Source: Methyloversatilis sp. RAC08
GTDB lineage: Bacteria > Pseudomonadota > Gammaproteobacteria > Burkholderiales > Rhodocyclaceae
Assembly (NCBI RefSeq): GCF_001713355.1
Contig: NZ_CP016448.1
Coordinates: 1,860,001-1,924,000 of the forward strand
Length of the DNA stretch: 64,000 nt
Reading direction: 5' to 3'
Positions 8,338 to 17,133 of this stretch are shown piece after piece (the first letter of the stretch is position 1; every line of letters starts with the position of its first letter). A program made the translations under genes and the position numbers. Under the pieces are notes generated by a model that made no database searches, was not told the origin of the DNA, and saw nothing but the letters and a program-made list of their open reading frames with translations.

Positions 8338-10311
8338 CTATTTCGCCGGCACGCGCTTCTCCGCGCCTCGCCGGGCGAGTGCGGCGCAGCCGGCGGCAAG
8401 ACGGTCCGCTTCGTCGCTGTTGCCGGTATCAACCAGCGGCAGCAGCGCCGCCAGCGGATTGAGCAGCGCCAGCAGCGCAGAACCCGCCACCTTCATGCCG
8501 ATCGGTCCCTTTTGCAGCGACACTTGCGGATCGGCCAGACTGCCCTGCACCCGCAACGGCGAACGCAAGGTCAGCGGACTGAAATCCTTCGGCAGCGCAA
8601 TCGCGGTCAGGTCCAGCGTTTCGGCCGCAAGCGACAGCGAACCGCTGATCGACACGGTCGAATCTTCGGTGTCGAGCACCATGACCTGCGGGCGCAGCAC
8701 GCCTGCGTCAGCCTGAATGTCGGCCACGGCGCAGTCCAACCGCAGCGTGCTGTCGCCGCTGACCAGAAGGCCGAGCGCTTCCGCCAGATCCAGCCCGGCG
8801 GCTTCCACCACCAGATGCGACATGCGGCCGTCGCGCAGTTGCGCCTGCACCCGGCCTTTCAGGCTGGCAAGGATGTCTGCCGTCGAGCGCCCCTGACCGG
8901 TCACCGTGGCGCGGCCGCCGAGGCGACCGGCCACATACGGCGGTGCGTCGGTGCGCGCCTGGCGCAGCCACTGCTCCAGCCGCACGTCGCCCCAGCGAAG
9001 ATCGGCCGACCACAGCGCAAGATCGCCCCGGCCATCCAGTTCGATACCGCCCCTGAGCCAGCCGTCGGCAGTGCGGGCGTCAAGTCCGCTTATCGACAGC
9101 ACGCCGTCTGCCAGCTTGAGCTGTGCGCGCAGCGGCTGCAGGGCGCCCAGCAGGGGGGTGCCCAGATCGACTGCGGCGATGTCGATCGCAACGTCGGCGT
9201 CCATGGCGCGCAATGCGGCGAGATCGAAATCGCCGCCAGGCAGCACCTTGCCTTCGCGACGGACGGGCCTGGCGCCGCCGAGCGCGGGGCCCAGATCGGC
9301 CAGCAGCAGACGCGCACCACCCAGACGCCCACTCAGCAATGGCCGGCCCGTGCCGGCCCCATATCGAAAATCACCCTGCAGCTGGCTCGATCCTACGCTG
9401 GCGTCATCGACGCCGACCTGCCAGTCGCCGCCGGTCTTGTCCAGCGTGCCGGAGATGCGAAACGGCGGCGTACCGGGCAGCGTGACGCCGATCGCATCGC
9501 CGATCGCCGCCAGCGACGGACCGGCAAGCTTGAAGCGTCCGGCCAGCTGGCCGAAGTCCTGCACCTTGCTGGCGCTGCCGGCGAACTCCAGTGTCGCGCG
9601 ACCGACCGCGCCGCTGACCGTCAAGGCGACTGCCGTGGTCTGTGCAGCGGTGGCGCTCTCCGGTCGGGTGCCGCTGGCGCGCAACGCGATCTGTACCGGC
9701 TGGTCGCGATAGGCGCCGGTCAGATCGACCTCCAGGAGGCTGTCCGCCTGCTCGCCGGTGACCGAAACGCGCGCCTCGAGCGTGACGTCATGTCGCAGGT
9801 CGCTGTAGCGCAGCAGACCATCATGGATCCGGAACGCGCCGAAGCGTGGCCATTCGGTCGTGTCATCGGAGGAGCTGTCGGCGGCGAACTGCCAGGATGC
9901 GCGTCCGTCAGCCAGTCGTTCGAGGTGGGCGTCGAGCGCACCCGCCTGCAGGCTTTCGATGCGCAGCGGCTGCCCGCGAGAGGCGCGCCACAGATCCACG
10001 TAGCGCAGCCGCAGGCTGACGTCGCGGCCGCTCACCAGATGCGGCGCGGTGCTCCACGGTGGGCTCGAGATGTCGAGCCGTGCGCTGTGCAGGTGCACGC
10101 CGCCGATGAAACGCACGGTGAACGTGCCCGGCGCGTCGTTGATGAAACGCACGCGCCGCTCCAGCTGCCCGGACAGCAGGTTCTGCAGCGGCGACACGAG
10201 GAAAGGCCAGCCGCGCCACTCGCCGATCGCGATGGCGGTCAGCAGCAGGAGCAGCACGATGATGGCGACGACGCGCGGTCGGCGCCAGGGGCTGCGTGAT
10301 GTATCAGACAT
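8338..10311 (-). CDS. AsmA-family membrane-anchored protein
   Basis: A 657-residue protein with one N-terminal membrane helix (about residues 15-29) and a long beta-rich periplasmic part. The C-terminal third (DLRWGDVRLEQWLRQ..., then GRATVTGQGRSTADILASLKGRVQAQLRDGRMSHL) matches the AsmA-like domain, in which a GTxxxxxL...L.G.....dG pattern recurs. AsmA proteins are thought to bridge the envelope and move phospholipid between membranes. Its start overlaps the stop of the upstream hydrolase by eight bases. A second AsmA protein lies at 48919. Confidence 0.85.
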   Translation of the reverse strand: MSDTSRSPWRRPRVVAIIVLLLLLTAIAIGEWRGWPFLVSPLQNLLSGQLERRVRFINDAPGTFTVRFIGGVHLHSARLDISSPPWSTAPHLVSGRDVSLRLRYVDLWRASRGQPLRIESLQAGALDAHLERLADGRASWQFAADSSSDDTTEWPRFGAFRIHDGLLRYSDLRHDVTLEARVSVTGEQADSLLEVDLTGAYRDQPVQIALRASGTRPESATAAQTTAVALTVSGAVGRATLEFAGSASKVQDFGQLAGRFKLAGPSLAAIGDAIGVTLPGTPPFRISGTLDKTGGDWQVGVDDASVGSSQLQGDFRYGAGTGRPLLSGRLGGARLLLADLGPALGGARPVRREGKVLPGGDFDLAALRAMDADVAIDIAAVDLGTPLLGALQPLRAQLKLADGVLSISGLDARTADGWLRGGIELDGRGDLALWSADLRWGDVRLEQWLRQARTDAPPYVAGRLGGRATVTGQGRSTADILASLKGRVQAQLRDGRMSHLVVEAAGLDLAEALGLLVSGDSTLRLDCAVADIQADAGVLRPQVMVLDTEDSTVSISGSLSLAAETLDLTAIALPKDFSPLTLRSPLRVQGSLADPQVSLQKGPIGMKVAGSALLALLNPLAALLPLVDTGNSDEADRLAAGCAALARRGAEKRVPAK

Positions 10312-11260
10312 GAAGAGTACGGGTGAGGAAGCCCACGATGCGGCCGGCGCAAGAGCCTACCGCAACGCTGATGTCATGACCGGCAGCCACCGGCAGCAGC
10401 TCCGCCCGGCCGCCGCTGGCTGCCTGCAGCCTCAGCGCATCGGCATAGGGCACGATCTCGTCGTGCATGCCGTGCACCAGCAGTACCGGACAGTTCAGGG
10501 CCGGCAAGGTCGTGAGCGGTGCGATATCGTCGAGACGGGCGCCGATGATGTGCTGCACATAGCGCGTCAGCGCCCAGCCCAGCGGCATCCACGGCACACG
10601 CCGACCGCTCAGCACGCGGCGCAACAGCGCAGCCGGGTGGGCGAACGCCGACAGGCTGACAACGGCCGCCACATCGCAACGCCGGGCCGCGCACAGCAGC
10701 GCGGCCGCCGCGCCGACCGAATGGCCAAGTACCGCCAGCCGCGTGGCATCGACCTCGGGTCGCTGATGCAGCCAGTCTAGGCCGCTGGCAATGTCTTCTG
10801 CAAAGCGCGGCATCGACATGAAATCCTCTTCGTCGCTGGCGCCATGGCAGCGTGCGTCGATCAGCAGCACGGCCATGCCGGCCGCGTGCAGCGGCAGCAT
10901 GGCCGGCAGCATCATGGCCGCATTGACGCCCCAGCCGTGGATCACCAGCACCGCAGCAGATGGCAGGGCGGCGCGTGGGGCCGTCGGTACCCACCAGGCG
11001 AACAGTGTCTTGCCGCCTGTGGCCGGGATGCGCAACGGATGGGCGACCAGACCGAAGTCTCCGGGCGTCTGGTGATGCGGGCGTCGCGGTGCGGCAAACC
11101 CCCGCAACAAGCGTGACCGCGCGGCGCTGCTCAACGCCCACCTCGCGGCGACGAAGGCTGCGGTGCCGCGCGCCATGAGCGCGTGGGCGTGTGAAGGCTT
11201 GACCGTTGAATGTTGAGCCGCGCTCGCGGCGTGCCGGATCTGCGAATTGCCCGGCCGCAT
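10304..11260 (-). CDS. Alpha/beta hydrolase
   Basis: A 318-residue alpha/beta hydrolase. The oxyanion motif is HGWG (about 108-111), the nucleophile elbow is GHSVG with S181, the acid is probably in HGMHDEIVP and the histidine in AAGHDIS near the C-terminus. The ATG at 11260 shares one base with the stop of the upstream BON gene (TGATG), which argues for this start and for coupling. An alternative start (ALMARG, about 28 codons later) would remove the basic N-terminus. The substrate cannot be told from sequence. Confidence 0.82.
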   Translation of the reverse strand: MRPGNSQIRHAASAAQHSTVKPSHAHALMARGTAAFVAARWALSSAARSRLLRGFAAPRRPHHQTPGDFGLVAHPLRIPATGGKTLFAWWVPTAPRAALPSAAVLVIHGWGVNAAMMLPAMLPLHAAGMAVLLIDARCHGASDEEDFMSMPRFAEDIASGLDWLHQRPEVDATRLAVLGHSVGAAAALLCAARRCDVAAVVSLSAFAHPAALLRRVLSGRRVPWMPLGWALTRYVQHIIGARLDDIAPLTTLPALNCPVLLVHGMHDEIVPYADALRLQAASGGRAELLPVAAGHDISVAVGSCAGRIVGFLTRTLHV

Positions 11261-11658
11261 CAATCCGGCTTGAGACTCAGCTCGTCGCGCACCGCCAGCA
11301 CGCCATCGACCGCACTGGCGAGCTTGAGCGCGCGATCGGCCTGATGCCGGTGCTCGACCACGCCGATCAGGCTGGTACGGCCTGTCAGGGTGATGACGTC
11401 GATATCGAAGCGACTGACACCGGCGTCCTGCAGCAGCGCAATCCTGACCTGCCTCGTCACTTCCGTATCCTTGCGCATGCTGGACCGGACGCTGGTCACC
11501 AGCGGGTCGTCGATGACTTCGGCGGACGCCCGCGGCGGCGCGGCCGGGATGGCCGCCTCGCCTCGCCCGCTGCAACCGGCGGCCGACACGACGCCCAGAC
11601 CTGCAAGCGCGGCAGCGATTGCCACGACTCCGGACCGCCTGCGGGAAGATGTTTGCAT
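11260..11658 (-). CDS. BON-domain lipoprotein
   Basis: A 132-residue protein whose N-terminus is a lipoprotein signal (basic MQTSSRRRSG, hydrophobic stretch, then SAAGC with Cys at about residue 27). The remainder carries one BON domain, recognisable in VRIALLQDAGVSRFDIDVITLTGRTSLIGVVEHRHQADRALKLASAVDGVLAVRDEL. BON domains are thought to contact membranes or envelope polymers, as in OsmY. ATG 11658 is preferred because it begins the signal; the ATG at 11667 is an alternative. It is the first gene of the minus-strand run to 6685. Confidence 0.85.
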   Translation of the reverse strand: MQTSSRRRSGVVAIAAALAGLGVVSAAGCSGRGEAAIPAAPPRASAEVIDDPLVTSVRSSMRKDTEVTRQVRIALLQDAGVSRFDIDVITLTGRTSLIGVVEHRHQADRALKLASAVDGVLAVRDELSLKPD

Positions 11659-11837
11659 TTCAGCCATACCGCACAGGTCAGCCAAGCGTGACGCTTCGAC
11701 TGTGTGCCAATCCGGCCGGCTGCTCTGTGCGCTGGCGTACCGATTACCGGCCGGACGCGCGCCGTGCCTCCCCGGGGCTTCGGCAAAACAGCCGGCGATG
11801 GGCACATAATCCGCCGAGATCCAGCGAGGAGCCCGCG

Positions 11838-12482
11838 ATGCAGAACAGAACGACCGCAGAAGAGACAGAACCGGACGCGCCGGTGGAAACGACGGAGCAC
11901 TTCAACGGCCTGATCCGCTACGAGCGGCAGATGCCGATCCACCAGATTTCGTACTACCTCTGCGGTGACATCGGAGAACCACAGCACTACACCGAACTGT
12001 TCTACACCCTGCGCACCGCAAGCGAGACCGACCTGATCTATCTGCATCTGAACTCGCCCGGCGGAGAATTCGATACCGGTCTGCAGATCATCAACAACAT
12101 CCTCGCCTCCGAAGCACACGTGATTACAGTGCTGGAAGCGCGCGCCTATTCGATGGCGGCGTTGATCTTCCTGAGTGGCGACGAACTGGTCATCCACGAC
12201 AACTGCCAGCTCATGTTCCACATCTACTCAGGCAGTTTCGCGGGGCGCGGCAACGAACAGCAGGCCGAAGTGATTGCGGTCGGAAAGTGGTTCGAAAAGG
12301 CAATGGGCCGTATCTGCACCCCCTTCCTGTCCGACAGCGAAATCGGAAGAATCCTGAAGGGCAGCGACCTGTGGATGGACTCGGATGAAATCCAGCGCCG
12401 CCTGATGCGCCTGCAACGCGCGCGGGCGAAATTGGCGGCGGCGCGGAAAAAACCCGGAACCGTTCCGGACGGCGCCGCCTGA
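11838..12482 (+). CDS. ClpP-like serine protease
   Basis: A 214-residue member of the ClpP/crotonase fold. The ClpP triad appears conserved: S105 in ARAYSMAAL, H128 in LMFHIYSG, and D177 in KGSDLWMDSDE, aligning with the usual DRDxFMsaeEA segment. Glycine-rich LNSPGGEFDTG (71-81) is the oxyanion strand. A GCGAGGA lies nine bases before the ATG. No ClpX or ClpA is adjacent, and the sequence differs enough from housekeeping ClpP to be a divergent paralogue of unknown partner and target. Confidence 0.85.
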   Translation: MQNRTTAEETEPDAPVETTEHFNGLIRYERQMPIHQISYYLCGDIGEPQHYTELFYTLRTASETDLIYLHLNSPGGEFDTGLQIINNILASEAHVITVLEARAYSMAALIFLSGDELVIHDNCQLMFHIYSGSFAGRGNEQQAEVIAVGKWFEKAMGRICTPFLSDSEIGRILKGSDLWMDSDEIQRRLMRLQRARAKLAAARKKPGTVPDGAA

Positions 12483-12646
12483 AAGGCCCCGGCCTTCGAG
12501 GTGGCGACATCGGCGACCTGTGGTCGATCCCCCGTTATCGACCGCACCCCGGGAACGCTGGCCCGTCGAAAGCCGTCAGCTCACCGTGCCTGCGAACCGG
12601 ATGTTTTCCGCGTGCTGGCCGGACCCCGCCTGCCACGGGAGAAACA

Positions 12647-13201
12647 TCAGCGTCCGGCAGGATCCGGGCCGAACACGCGTTCCGGTACCGGCTGCAGCAT
12701 CGCGCCGTCGTCGCCCAGCCAGATCTGGCCTTCGTTGACGATGCACTGCAGGTTCAGCGCGCGCTGCGCCAGTCCGGCCAGCGCCAGCGTGTCGGCCGTG
12801 GCGAGGCGCAGCACGGTGAGATTGTTCAGCCGCGCCAGCGTCGCCTTCGACTGTTCCCACCACTGCACCGCGGTGCGGCCATAGGTCACGACGACCACCC
12901 TGCCGGCGCGCGAGGCGGCGCGACGCACCAGCTTTTCGTCCGGCAGACCGACGTCGAGCCACAGCCGGATGGCGCCGGTCAGGTCGGCTTCATACAGATC
13001 CGCCTCGTCTTCGGCGCTCAGGCCGCGCCCGAAGCGAAGGTCTTCGGACGCATGCAGCGCAAAGGCCAGCACGCGCACCATCATGCGCTCGTCGTTCTCC
13101 GACGGATGGCGCGCGACGGTCAGCGCATGTTCCGCATAGTAGCCGCGGTCCATGTCCGACACGTTCAGATTGATCTTGTAGATGGTGGATTTCAGAGCCA
13201 T
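12647..13201 (-). CDS. YaeQ family protein
   Basis: A 184-residue YaeQ protein, close to the usual 180. The start MALKSTIYKINLNVSDMDRGYY at 13201 is the standard family opening; the frame continues upstream without support. YaeQ has a PD-(D/E)XK nuclease-like fold, and its E. coli homologue was linked to suppression of rfaH phenotypes, but its biochemical job is unknown. It is divergent from the small gene at 13284, with 82 bases between the starts. Confidence 0.93.
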   Translation of the reverse strand: MALKSTIYKINLNVSDMDRGYYAEHALTVARHPSENDERMMVRVLAFALHASEDLRFGRGLSAEDEADLYEADLTGAIRLWLDVGLPDEKLVRRAASRAGRVVVVTYGRTAVQWWEQSKATLARLNNLTVLRLATADTLALAGLAQRALNLQCIVNEGQIWLGDDGAMLQPVPERVFGPDPAGR

Positions 13202-13283
13202 GGCCGACAATGCTGTCCCGTGAGTGTTCCGGCGCGTCGAATGCGCGCCGGAGCCGTGAAACAAGACCCGACAGGATACCGAC

Positions 13284-13547
13284 TTGAAGAAGACCGATCT
13301 GTACAAGAATGACCGCCTCAAAGTGGTGGCTCAGATGAAGCATGCCGCCGGACAGCGCACCACACTGGGCGAGGCGCCCGCACCGGACCGCAAGGAGCAG
13401 CGCAAGCTCGATCAGGCGCGCGGCCTGGTGCCTTTCGCGGTGAAGATCGATTCGGCGCTGGCGGCGCGGTTGCGCGATCTGGCAACCGAACGGCAGATGT
13501 CGCTGAACGACCTGACCGACGAACTGCTGCGCAAGGCGCTGGACTAG
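13284..13547 (+). CDS. Conserved small basic protein with C-terminal RHH-like segment
   Basis: An 87-residue protein starting with TTG at 13284, with AGGA seven bases upstream. It begins KKTDLYKNDRLKVVAQMK and is strongly charged in its first half. The second half (PFAVKIDSALAARLRDLATERQMSLNDLTDELLRKAL) has the strand-helix-helix pattern of a ribbon-helix-helix domain, so DNA binding is possible. Similar short proteins occur in other Betaproteobacteria to my memory. It is divergent from yaeQ and only six bases before the YaiI frame. Confidence 0.75.
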   Translation: MKKTDLYKNDRLKVVAQMKHAAGQRTTLGEAPAPDRKEQRKLDQARGLVPFAVKIDSALAARLRDLATERQMSLNDLTDELLRKALD

Positions 13548-13574
13548 GTTCCGGTGAGCGGCGCGACTTCGGCG

Positions 13575-14021
13575 ATGTCGATCTGGGTCGACGCCGATGC
13601 CTGCCCTGCGCCGGTGAAGGACATCCTGTTCCGCGCCGCCACGCGCACCGGTCTGCGGCTGACGCTGGTCGCCAACCGGCTGCTGCGCGTGCCGGCGTCG
13701 CCGCTGATCCGCGCCGTGCAGGTGGCGCACGGTTTCGACGCCGCTGATCGCCACATCGAAGAGGCAGTGGTCGCCGGTGACCTGGTGATCACATCCGACA
13801 TTCCGCTGGCGGCGGCCGTGCTGGCGCGCGGCGCGCACGCACTGGAGCCGCGCGGCGAGTGGTTTTCGCCCGGCACCATCCACGAGCGGCTGCAGATGCG
13901 CGCACTGATGAATGATCTGCGCGACAGCGGCGTCATGAGCGGCGGGCCGTCGGCATTCTCGGTCAGCGACGGCCGCGCCTTCGCCGCGGCGCTGGACCGC
14001 TTTCTGGCGCAGGCGCGCTGA
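13575..14021 (+). CDS. YaiI/YqxD (DUF188) family protein
   Basis: A 148-residue UPF0178/DUF188 protein with the family signature MSIWVDADACPAPVKDIL at its start and the conserved GDLVITSDIPLA and G..LEPRG segments. A GTG at 13554 would add seven residues and has AGG upstream, so either start is possible; 13575 fits the family N-terminus. The fold resembles PIN-like nucleases with conserved aspartates (D8, D10, then TSDIPLA), but no activity is proven for the family. Confidence 0.92.
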   Translation: MSIWVDADACPAPVKDILFRAATRTGLRLTLVANRLLRVPASPLIRAVQVAHGFDAADRHIEEAVVAGDLVITSDIPLAAAVLARGAHALEPRGEWFSPGTIHERLQMRALMNDLRDSGVMSGGPSAFSVSDGRAFAAALDRFLAQAR

Positions 14022-14033
14022 CCGCGCCTCGGG

Positions 14034-14624
14034 TCAACCGAGCCGATACAGCGCGAAGCTACCGAGGAAGTTGTGTTCTTCGGTCACCGGCTTGCCGGCG
14101 TCGTCGAGCACCAGTCGCTCGCGCACCGAAATGCCCAGCTTGTCGCACAGCGCCTCGAAGTCGGCGACGGTGAAGAAGCGCACGTTCGGCGTGTCGTACC
14201 ACTGGAAGGGCAGCCGGTCGGACACCGGCATGTGGCCGTCCATGATGGCCACGCGGTGCTTCCAGTAGGCGAAGTTCGGGAAGCTCACCACCGCCTCGCG
14301 GCCGACACGCAGCATTTCGCACAGCAGCTTTTCGGTGCGGTGCAGCGTCTGCAGCGCATTCGAAATGATGACCAGATCGAAACTCTGGTCCTCGAAGTCA
14401 TACAGCCCTTCTTCCAGGTCGATCTGCAGCACGTTGATGCCGTTCTTCATGCCGGCGATCACGCGATCGACGTCGATCTCGACGCCATAGCCGCTGACGC
14501 CGCGCCTGTCCTTCAGGTAACGCAGCAATTCGCCGTCGCCGCAGCCCAGGTCGAGCACGCGCGCGCCTTCTGCGACCCAGGAGGCGATCACGTCGTGGTC
14601 GATGCGGATGTCCAGTGTGCTCAT
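14034..14624 (-). CDS. metW: MetW, methionine biosynthesis partner of MetX
   Basis: A 196-residue class I methyltransferase-fold protein. The SAM-binding motif VLDLGCGDG is at residues 23-31, and the family-typical FPNFAYWKHR and QWYDTPNVRFFT segments follow. In Betaproteobacteria and Pseudomonas, MetW is encoded next to MetX and is needed for full homoserine acylation. It follows metX by seven bases on the same strand and so falls under the same SAM-II switch. No other methyltransferase substrate is apparent. Confidence 0.96.
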   Translation of the reverse strand: MSTLDIRIDHDVIASWVAEGARVLDLGCGDGELLRYLKDRRGVSGYGVEIDVDRVIAGMKNGINVLQIDLEEGLYDFEDQSFDLVIISNALQTLHRTEKLLCEMLRVGREAVVSFPNFAYWKHRVAIMDGHMPVSDRLPFQWYDTPNVRFFTVADFEALCDKLGISVRERLVLDDAGKPVTEEHNFLGSFALYRLG

Positions 14625-14631
14625 GTCGTCC

Positions 14632-15774
14632 TCACACCGTGATGTTGTCGAAGTAGGCGCGCAGCACCGCGTGATAGTGCGGGTCGTCGAGCAGGAATGA
14701 ATCGTGGCCGGCGCTCGATTCGATTTCTGCGTAGCTCACGTTGCGCCGGTTGCGCATCAGCGCATCGACGATTTCGCGCGAGCGCGCCGGCGCGAACCGC
14801 CAGTCGGTCGAGAACGACACCAGCAGGAAGTCGGCCGTGGCCGGCGCGAAAGCAGCGGCAAGATCACCACCGGCGTCGCCCGCCGGATCGAAGTAGTCGA
14901 GCGCGCGCGTGGCCAGCAGATAGGTGTTGGCGTCGAAGCTGGCGGCGAACTTGTCGCCCTGGTAGCGCAGATAGGACTCGACTTCGAATTCGACCTCGAA
15001 GCTGAACTTGCGTCCGCCCTCGCGCAGCCGGCGGCCGAATTTCTCGGCCATCAGGTCATCCGACTGATAGGTGATGTGGCCCAGCATGCGGGCCAGTCTC
15101 AGGCCGCGGCGCGGCAGCGTGTCGTGCTCGTAGAAGTGGCCGCCGTGGAATTCCGGGTCGGTGATGATGGCCTGACGCGCCACCTCGTTGAATGCGATGT
15201 TCTGCGCCGTCAGCTTGGGCGCCGACGCGATCACGATGGCGTGGCGCACGCGCGCCGGCAGGTGGATGGCCCAGGCCATGGCCTGCATGCCGCCCAGGCT
15301 GCCGCCGATGATGGCGGCCCAGCTCTCCACGCCCAGCCGGTCGGCCAGCAGCGCCTGCGCAGCCATCCAGTCTTCGACCGTCACGATCGGAAAATCGGCA
15401 CCCCAGGGCCGGCCGGTATCCGGATTGGCGCTGACCGGACCGGACGAGCCGTGACAGCCGCCCAGGTTGTTGATGCTCACGACGAAGAACTTCGACGTAT
15501 CAAGCGGCTTGCCGGGGCCGATCAGGTTGTCCCACCAGCCGATGTTGTTCGGCGCGTCGGCATGCACACCGGCCGCGTGGTGGTGACCGGACAGCGCCGG
15601 GCACACGAGCACGGCGTTCGAGCGCGCGCCATTGAGCGCACCGTAGGTTTCGTACATCAGCTCGAAACCGGGCAGCACGGCACCGCTCCTGAGTGTCAGC
15701 GGCGTGTCGAAACGGGCCGACAGCGGTGCGACGACGCCTACGCTGCCGGAGGAAAGAGGAAAATCATCGGCCAT
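14632..15774 (-). CDS. metX: Homoserine O-acyltransferase MetX
   Basis: A 380-residue alpha/beta hydrolase-fold enzyme that acylates L-homoserine in methionine synthesis. Motifs are [13 protein letters not shown] with nucleophile S159, [12 protein letters not shown] (102-113), and late [11 protein letters not shown] with the histidine; the acid is probably in FSTDWRFAP. Whether the donor is succinyl- or acetyl-CoA cannot be read reliably; betaproteobacterial MetX paired with MetW is often a succinyltransferase. No Shine-Dalgarno sequence precedes the ATG, because the U-run of a terminator hairpin sits directly before it. The leader carries a SAM-II riboswitch. Confidence 0.96.
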   Translation of the reverse strand: MADDFPLSSGSVGVVAPLSARFDTPLTLRSGAVLPGFELMYETYGALNGARSNAVLVCPALSGHHHAAGVHADAPNNIGWWDNLIGPGKPLDTSKFFVVSINNLGGCHGSSGPVSANPDTGRPWGADFPIVTVEDWMAAQALLADRLGVESWAAIIGGSLGGMQAMAWAIHLPARVRHAIVIASAPKLTAQNIAFNEVARQAIITDPEFHGGHFYEHDTLPRRGLRLARMLGHITYQSDDLMAEKFGRRLREGGRKFSFEVEFEVESYLRYQGDKFAASFDANTYLLATRALDYFDPAGDAGGDLAAAFAPATADFLLVSFSTDWRFAPARSREIVDALMRNRRNVSYAEIESSAGHDSFLLDDPHYHAVLRAYFDNITV

Positions 15775-15775
15775 G

Positions 15776-15807
15776 AAAAAACCCGGTAGGCCAAAGCCAG
15801 GACCGGG
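15776..15807 (-). terminator. Intrinsic terminator hairpin in the metX leader
   Basis: Read on the minus strand, a six-pair stem CCCGGT/ACCGGG (15802-15807 with 15782-15787) encloses an inner GGC/GCC stem with a TTTG loop. It is followed at once by six T (15776-15781) and then the metX ATG after one more base. It has the full shape of a rho-independent terminator. It lies just downstream of the SAM-II aptamer, so it is probably the expression platform or an attenuator. Confidence 0.8.
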
Positions 15808-15810
15808 TCG

Positions 15811-15864
15811 CCCTCGCTTTAGCCGTATTTATTATGCGCCCGCAAGCTGAGACAAATCGGCGCA
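15811..15864 (-). promoter_or_regulatory. SAM-II (SAM-alpha) riboswitch of metXW
   Basis: On the minus strand, P1 is TGCGCC (15859-15864) paired perfectly with GGCGCA (15835-15840). The P1 loop contains the conserved GATTT and TTGC. After P1 come AATAAAT (15827-15833), GCTAAA (15818-15823) and GAGGG. These match, in order and spacing, the SAM-II aptamer consensus (stem, GAUUU...UUGC loop, AUAAA, GCUAAA, GGG). A CTC in the loop can pair with the 3' GAG to form the pseudoknot. It would sense S-adenosylmethionine and shut off metX-metW. Confidence 0.87.
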
Positions 15865-15879
15865 CCACACTTAACCCGC

Positions 15880-15907
15880 ATTCTGGCGAAACGGGCGGGT
15901 TTGTCAA
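15880..15907 (-). promoter_or_regulatory. metX: Sigma-70-type promoter of metXW
   Basis: On the minus strand, a perfect -35 TTGACA (15902-15907) is followed by 16 bases and a -10 CAGAAT (15880-15885), four of six consensus bases. Transcription would start near 15873, about nine bases before the riboswitch P1 stem. It is squeezed between the stop of the ybjQ-like gene (15924) and the aptamer, with nothing else in the gap. Confidence 0.65.
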
Positions 15908-15923
15908 TCTCGGGCCATCTGGG

Positions 15924-16241
15924 TCAGATGCTGACCGCAGTCCCGCTGACACACACCATCAGCATGCCATTGTCGGCGCCCAGCACTTCGTAGTCGATGT
16001 CGATGCCGACGATGGCGTTGGCGCCGAGCTTCGCGGCGACTTCGCCCATCTCTGCCATCGCGGCTTCTCGCGCATCGGCCAGCGTGCTTTCGTAGGCACC
16101 GGCGCGGCCGCCGACCACATTGCGGATGCTGGCGAACATGTCCTTGAAGATGTTGGCGCCGATGATGGCCTCACCGGTGACGACGCCGTAGTACTGACGT
16201 ATCGGTCGGCCTTCGAGCGTCTGCGTGGTGGTCATCAGCAT
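15924..16241 (-). CDS. YbjQ/UPF0145 heavy-metal-binding-like domain protein
   Basis: A 105-residue YbjQ family protein. The family pattern is plain: [71 protein letters not shown]. Members form ring oligomers; the heavy-metal-binding label comes from a structural fold, and no metal ligands are proven. ATG 16241 has GGGAA about eight bases upstream; 16235 is an alternative. It follows yebC by 19 bases and probably shares its transcript. Confidence 0.92.
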   Translation of the reverse strand: MLMTTTQTLEGRPIRQYYGVVTGEAIIGANIFKDMFASIRNVVGGRAGAYESTLADAREAAMAEMGEVAAKLGANAIVGIDIDYEVLGADNGMLMVCVSGTAVSI

Positions 16242-16260
16242 GTGTCGTTTCCCTGGTTGG

Positions 16261-16989
16261 TCAGTCTTCGTCCATCACGGCGGTGGTGTAGACATCCTGC
16301 ACATCGTCCAGACTGTCCAGTGCATCCAGAAGTTTCTGCATCCGGGCCGTGTCGTCGCCGGTCAGCACGTTCTCGTTCAGCGGCTTCATCGTCACCTCGG
16401 CGAACTCGGGCTTGAAGCCGGCCTTTTCGAGCGCATCCTTGACGGCGACGAAATCATTCGGCGGGCTGAGCACTTCGATCGAGCCGTCGTCGTTGCTGAC
16501 GACGTCGTCGGCGCCGGCTTCGAGCGCGGCCTCCATCAGCGCATCTTCCGGCGTGCCGGGTGCGAAGATGAACTGGCCGCAATGCTTGAACATGAAGGCG
16601 ACCGAGCCGTCGGTGCCCAGATTGCCGCCGTACTTCGAAAACGCGTGGCGCACGTCGGCCACGGTGCGCGTGCGGTTGTCAGTCAGGCAGTCAACCATGA
16701 CCGCCGTGCCACCGATGCCGTAGCCCTCGTAGCGGATTTCCTCGTAGCTCACGCCTTCGAGCTCACCGGTACCGCGCTTGATGGCGCGCTCGATGTTTTC
16801 GCCCGGCATGTTCTCCGCCTTGGCCTTGTCGACCGCCACGCGCAGGCGCGGGTTGAAGTTGAGGTCCCCGCCACCCATGCGGGCGGCCACGGTGACTTCC
16901 TTGATCAGCTTGGTGAATACCTTGCCCCGCTTGGCGTCCTGCCGCCCCTTGCGGTGCTGGATATTGGCCCATTTCGAATGACCTGCCAT
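16261..16989 (-). CDS. YebC/PmpR family regulator
   Basis: A 242-residue YebC protein starting with the canonical [23 protein letters not shown]. The three-domain family features follow, including [17 protein letters not shown] and [22 protein letters not shown]. Family members act as DNA-binding regulators (PmpR), and recent work describes related proteins as easing ribosome stalling at polyproline. The frame upstream of 16989 is open but is not part of the gene. It is the first gene of a run with the YbjQ protein. Confidence 0.96.
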   Translation of the reverse strand: MAGHSKWANIQHRKGRQDAKRGKVFTKLIKEVTVAARMGGGDLNFNPRLRVAVDKAKAENMPGENIERAIKRGTGELEGVSYEEIRYEGYGIGGTAVMVDCLTDNRTRTVADVRHAFSKYGGNLGTDGSVAFMFKHCGQFIFAPGTPEDALMEAALEAGADDVVSNDDGSIEVLSPPNDFVAVKDALEKAGFKPEFAEVTMKPLNENVLTGDDTARMQKLLDALDSLDDVQDVYTTAVMDED

Positions 16990-17133
16990 GAATGACTTCC
17001 GTCCGTGTTGTGCGAGGAGTGATTTTAGTCGAGAGCGTCGCTCGCGCGCGCTCAAGTGGGACGCAGGGTACCCGTTAACGCTGTGCGGGTAAGGCTTGCC
17101 ACGCCCGGATCTTATGGACTTTTGCCTCAACGC

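Noticed and set aside
8320-10299. A 659-codon plus-strand frame opposite the minus-strand AsmA gene
   Set aside because: Composition is that of a complement frame (Gln/Arg-rich), whereas the minus strand gives a clear AsmA protein with a membrane anchor.
14704-15789. A 361-codon plus-strand frame opposite metX
   Set aside because: Antisense to metX, Arg/Gln/Val-rich, with no ribosome site.
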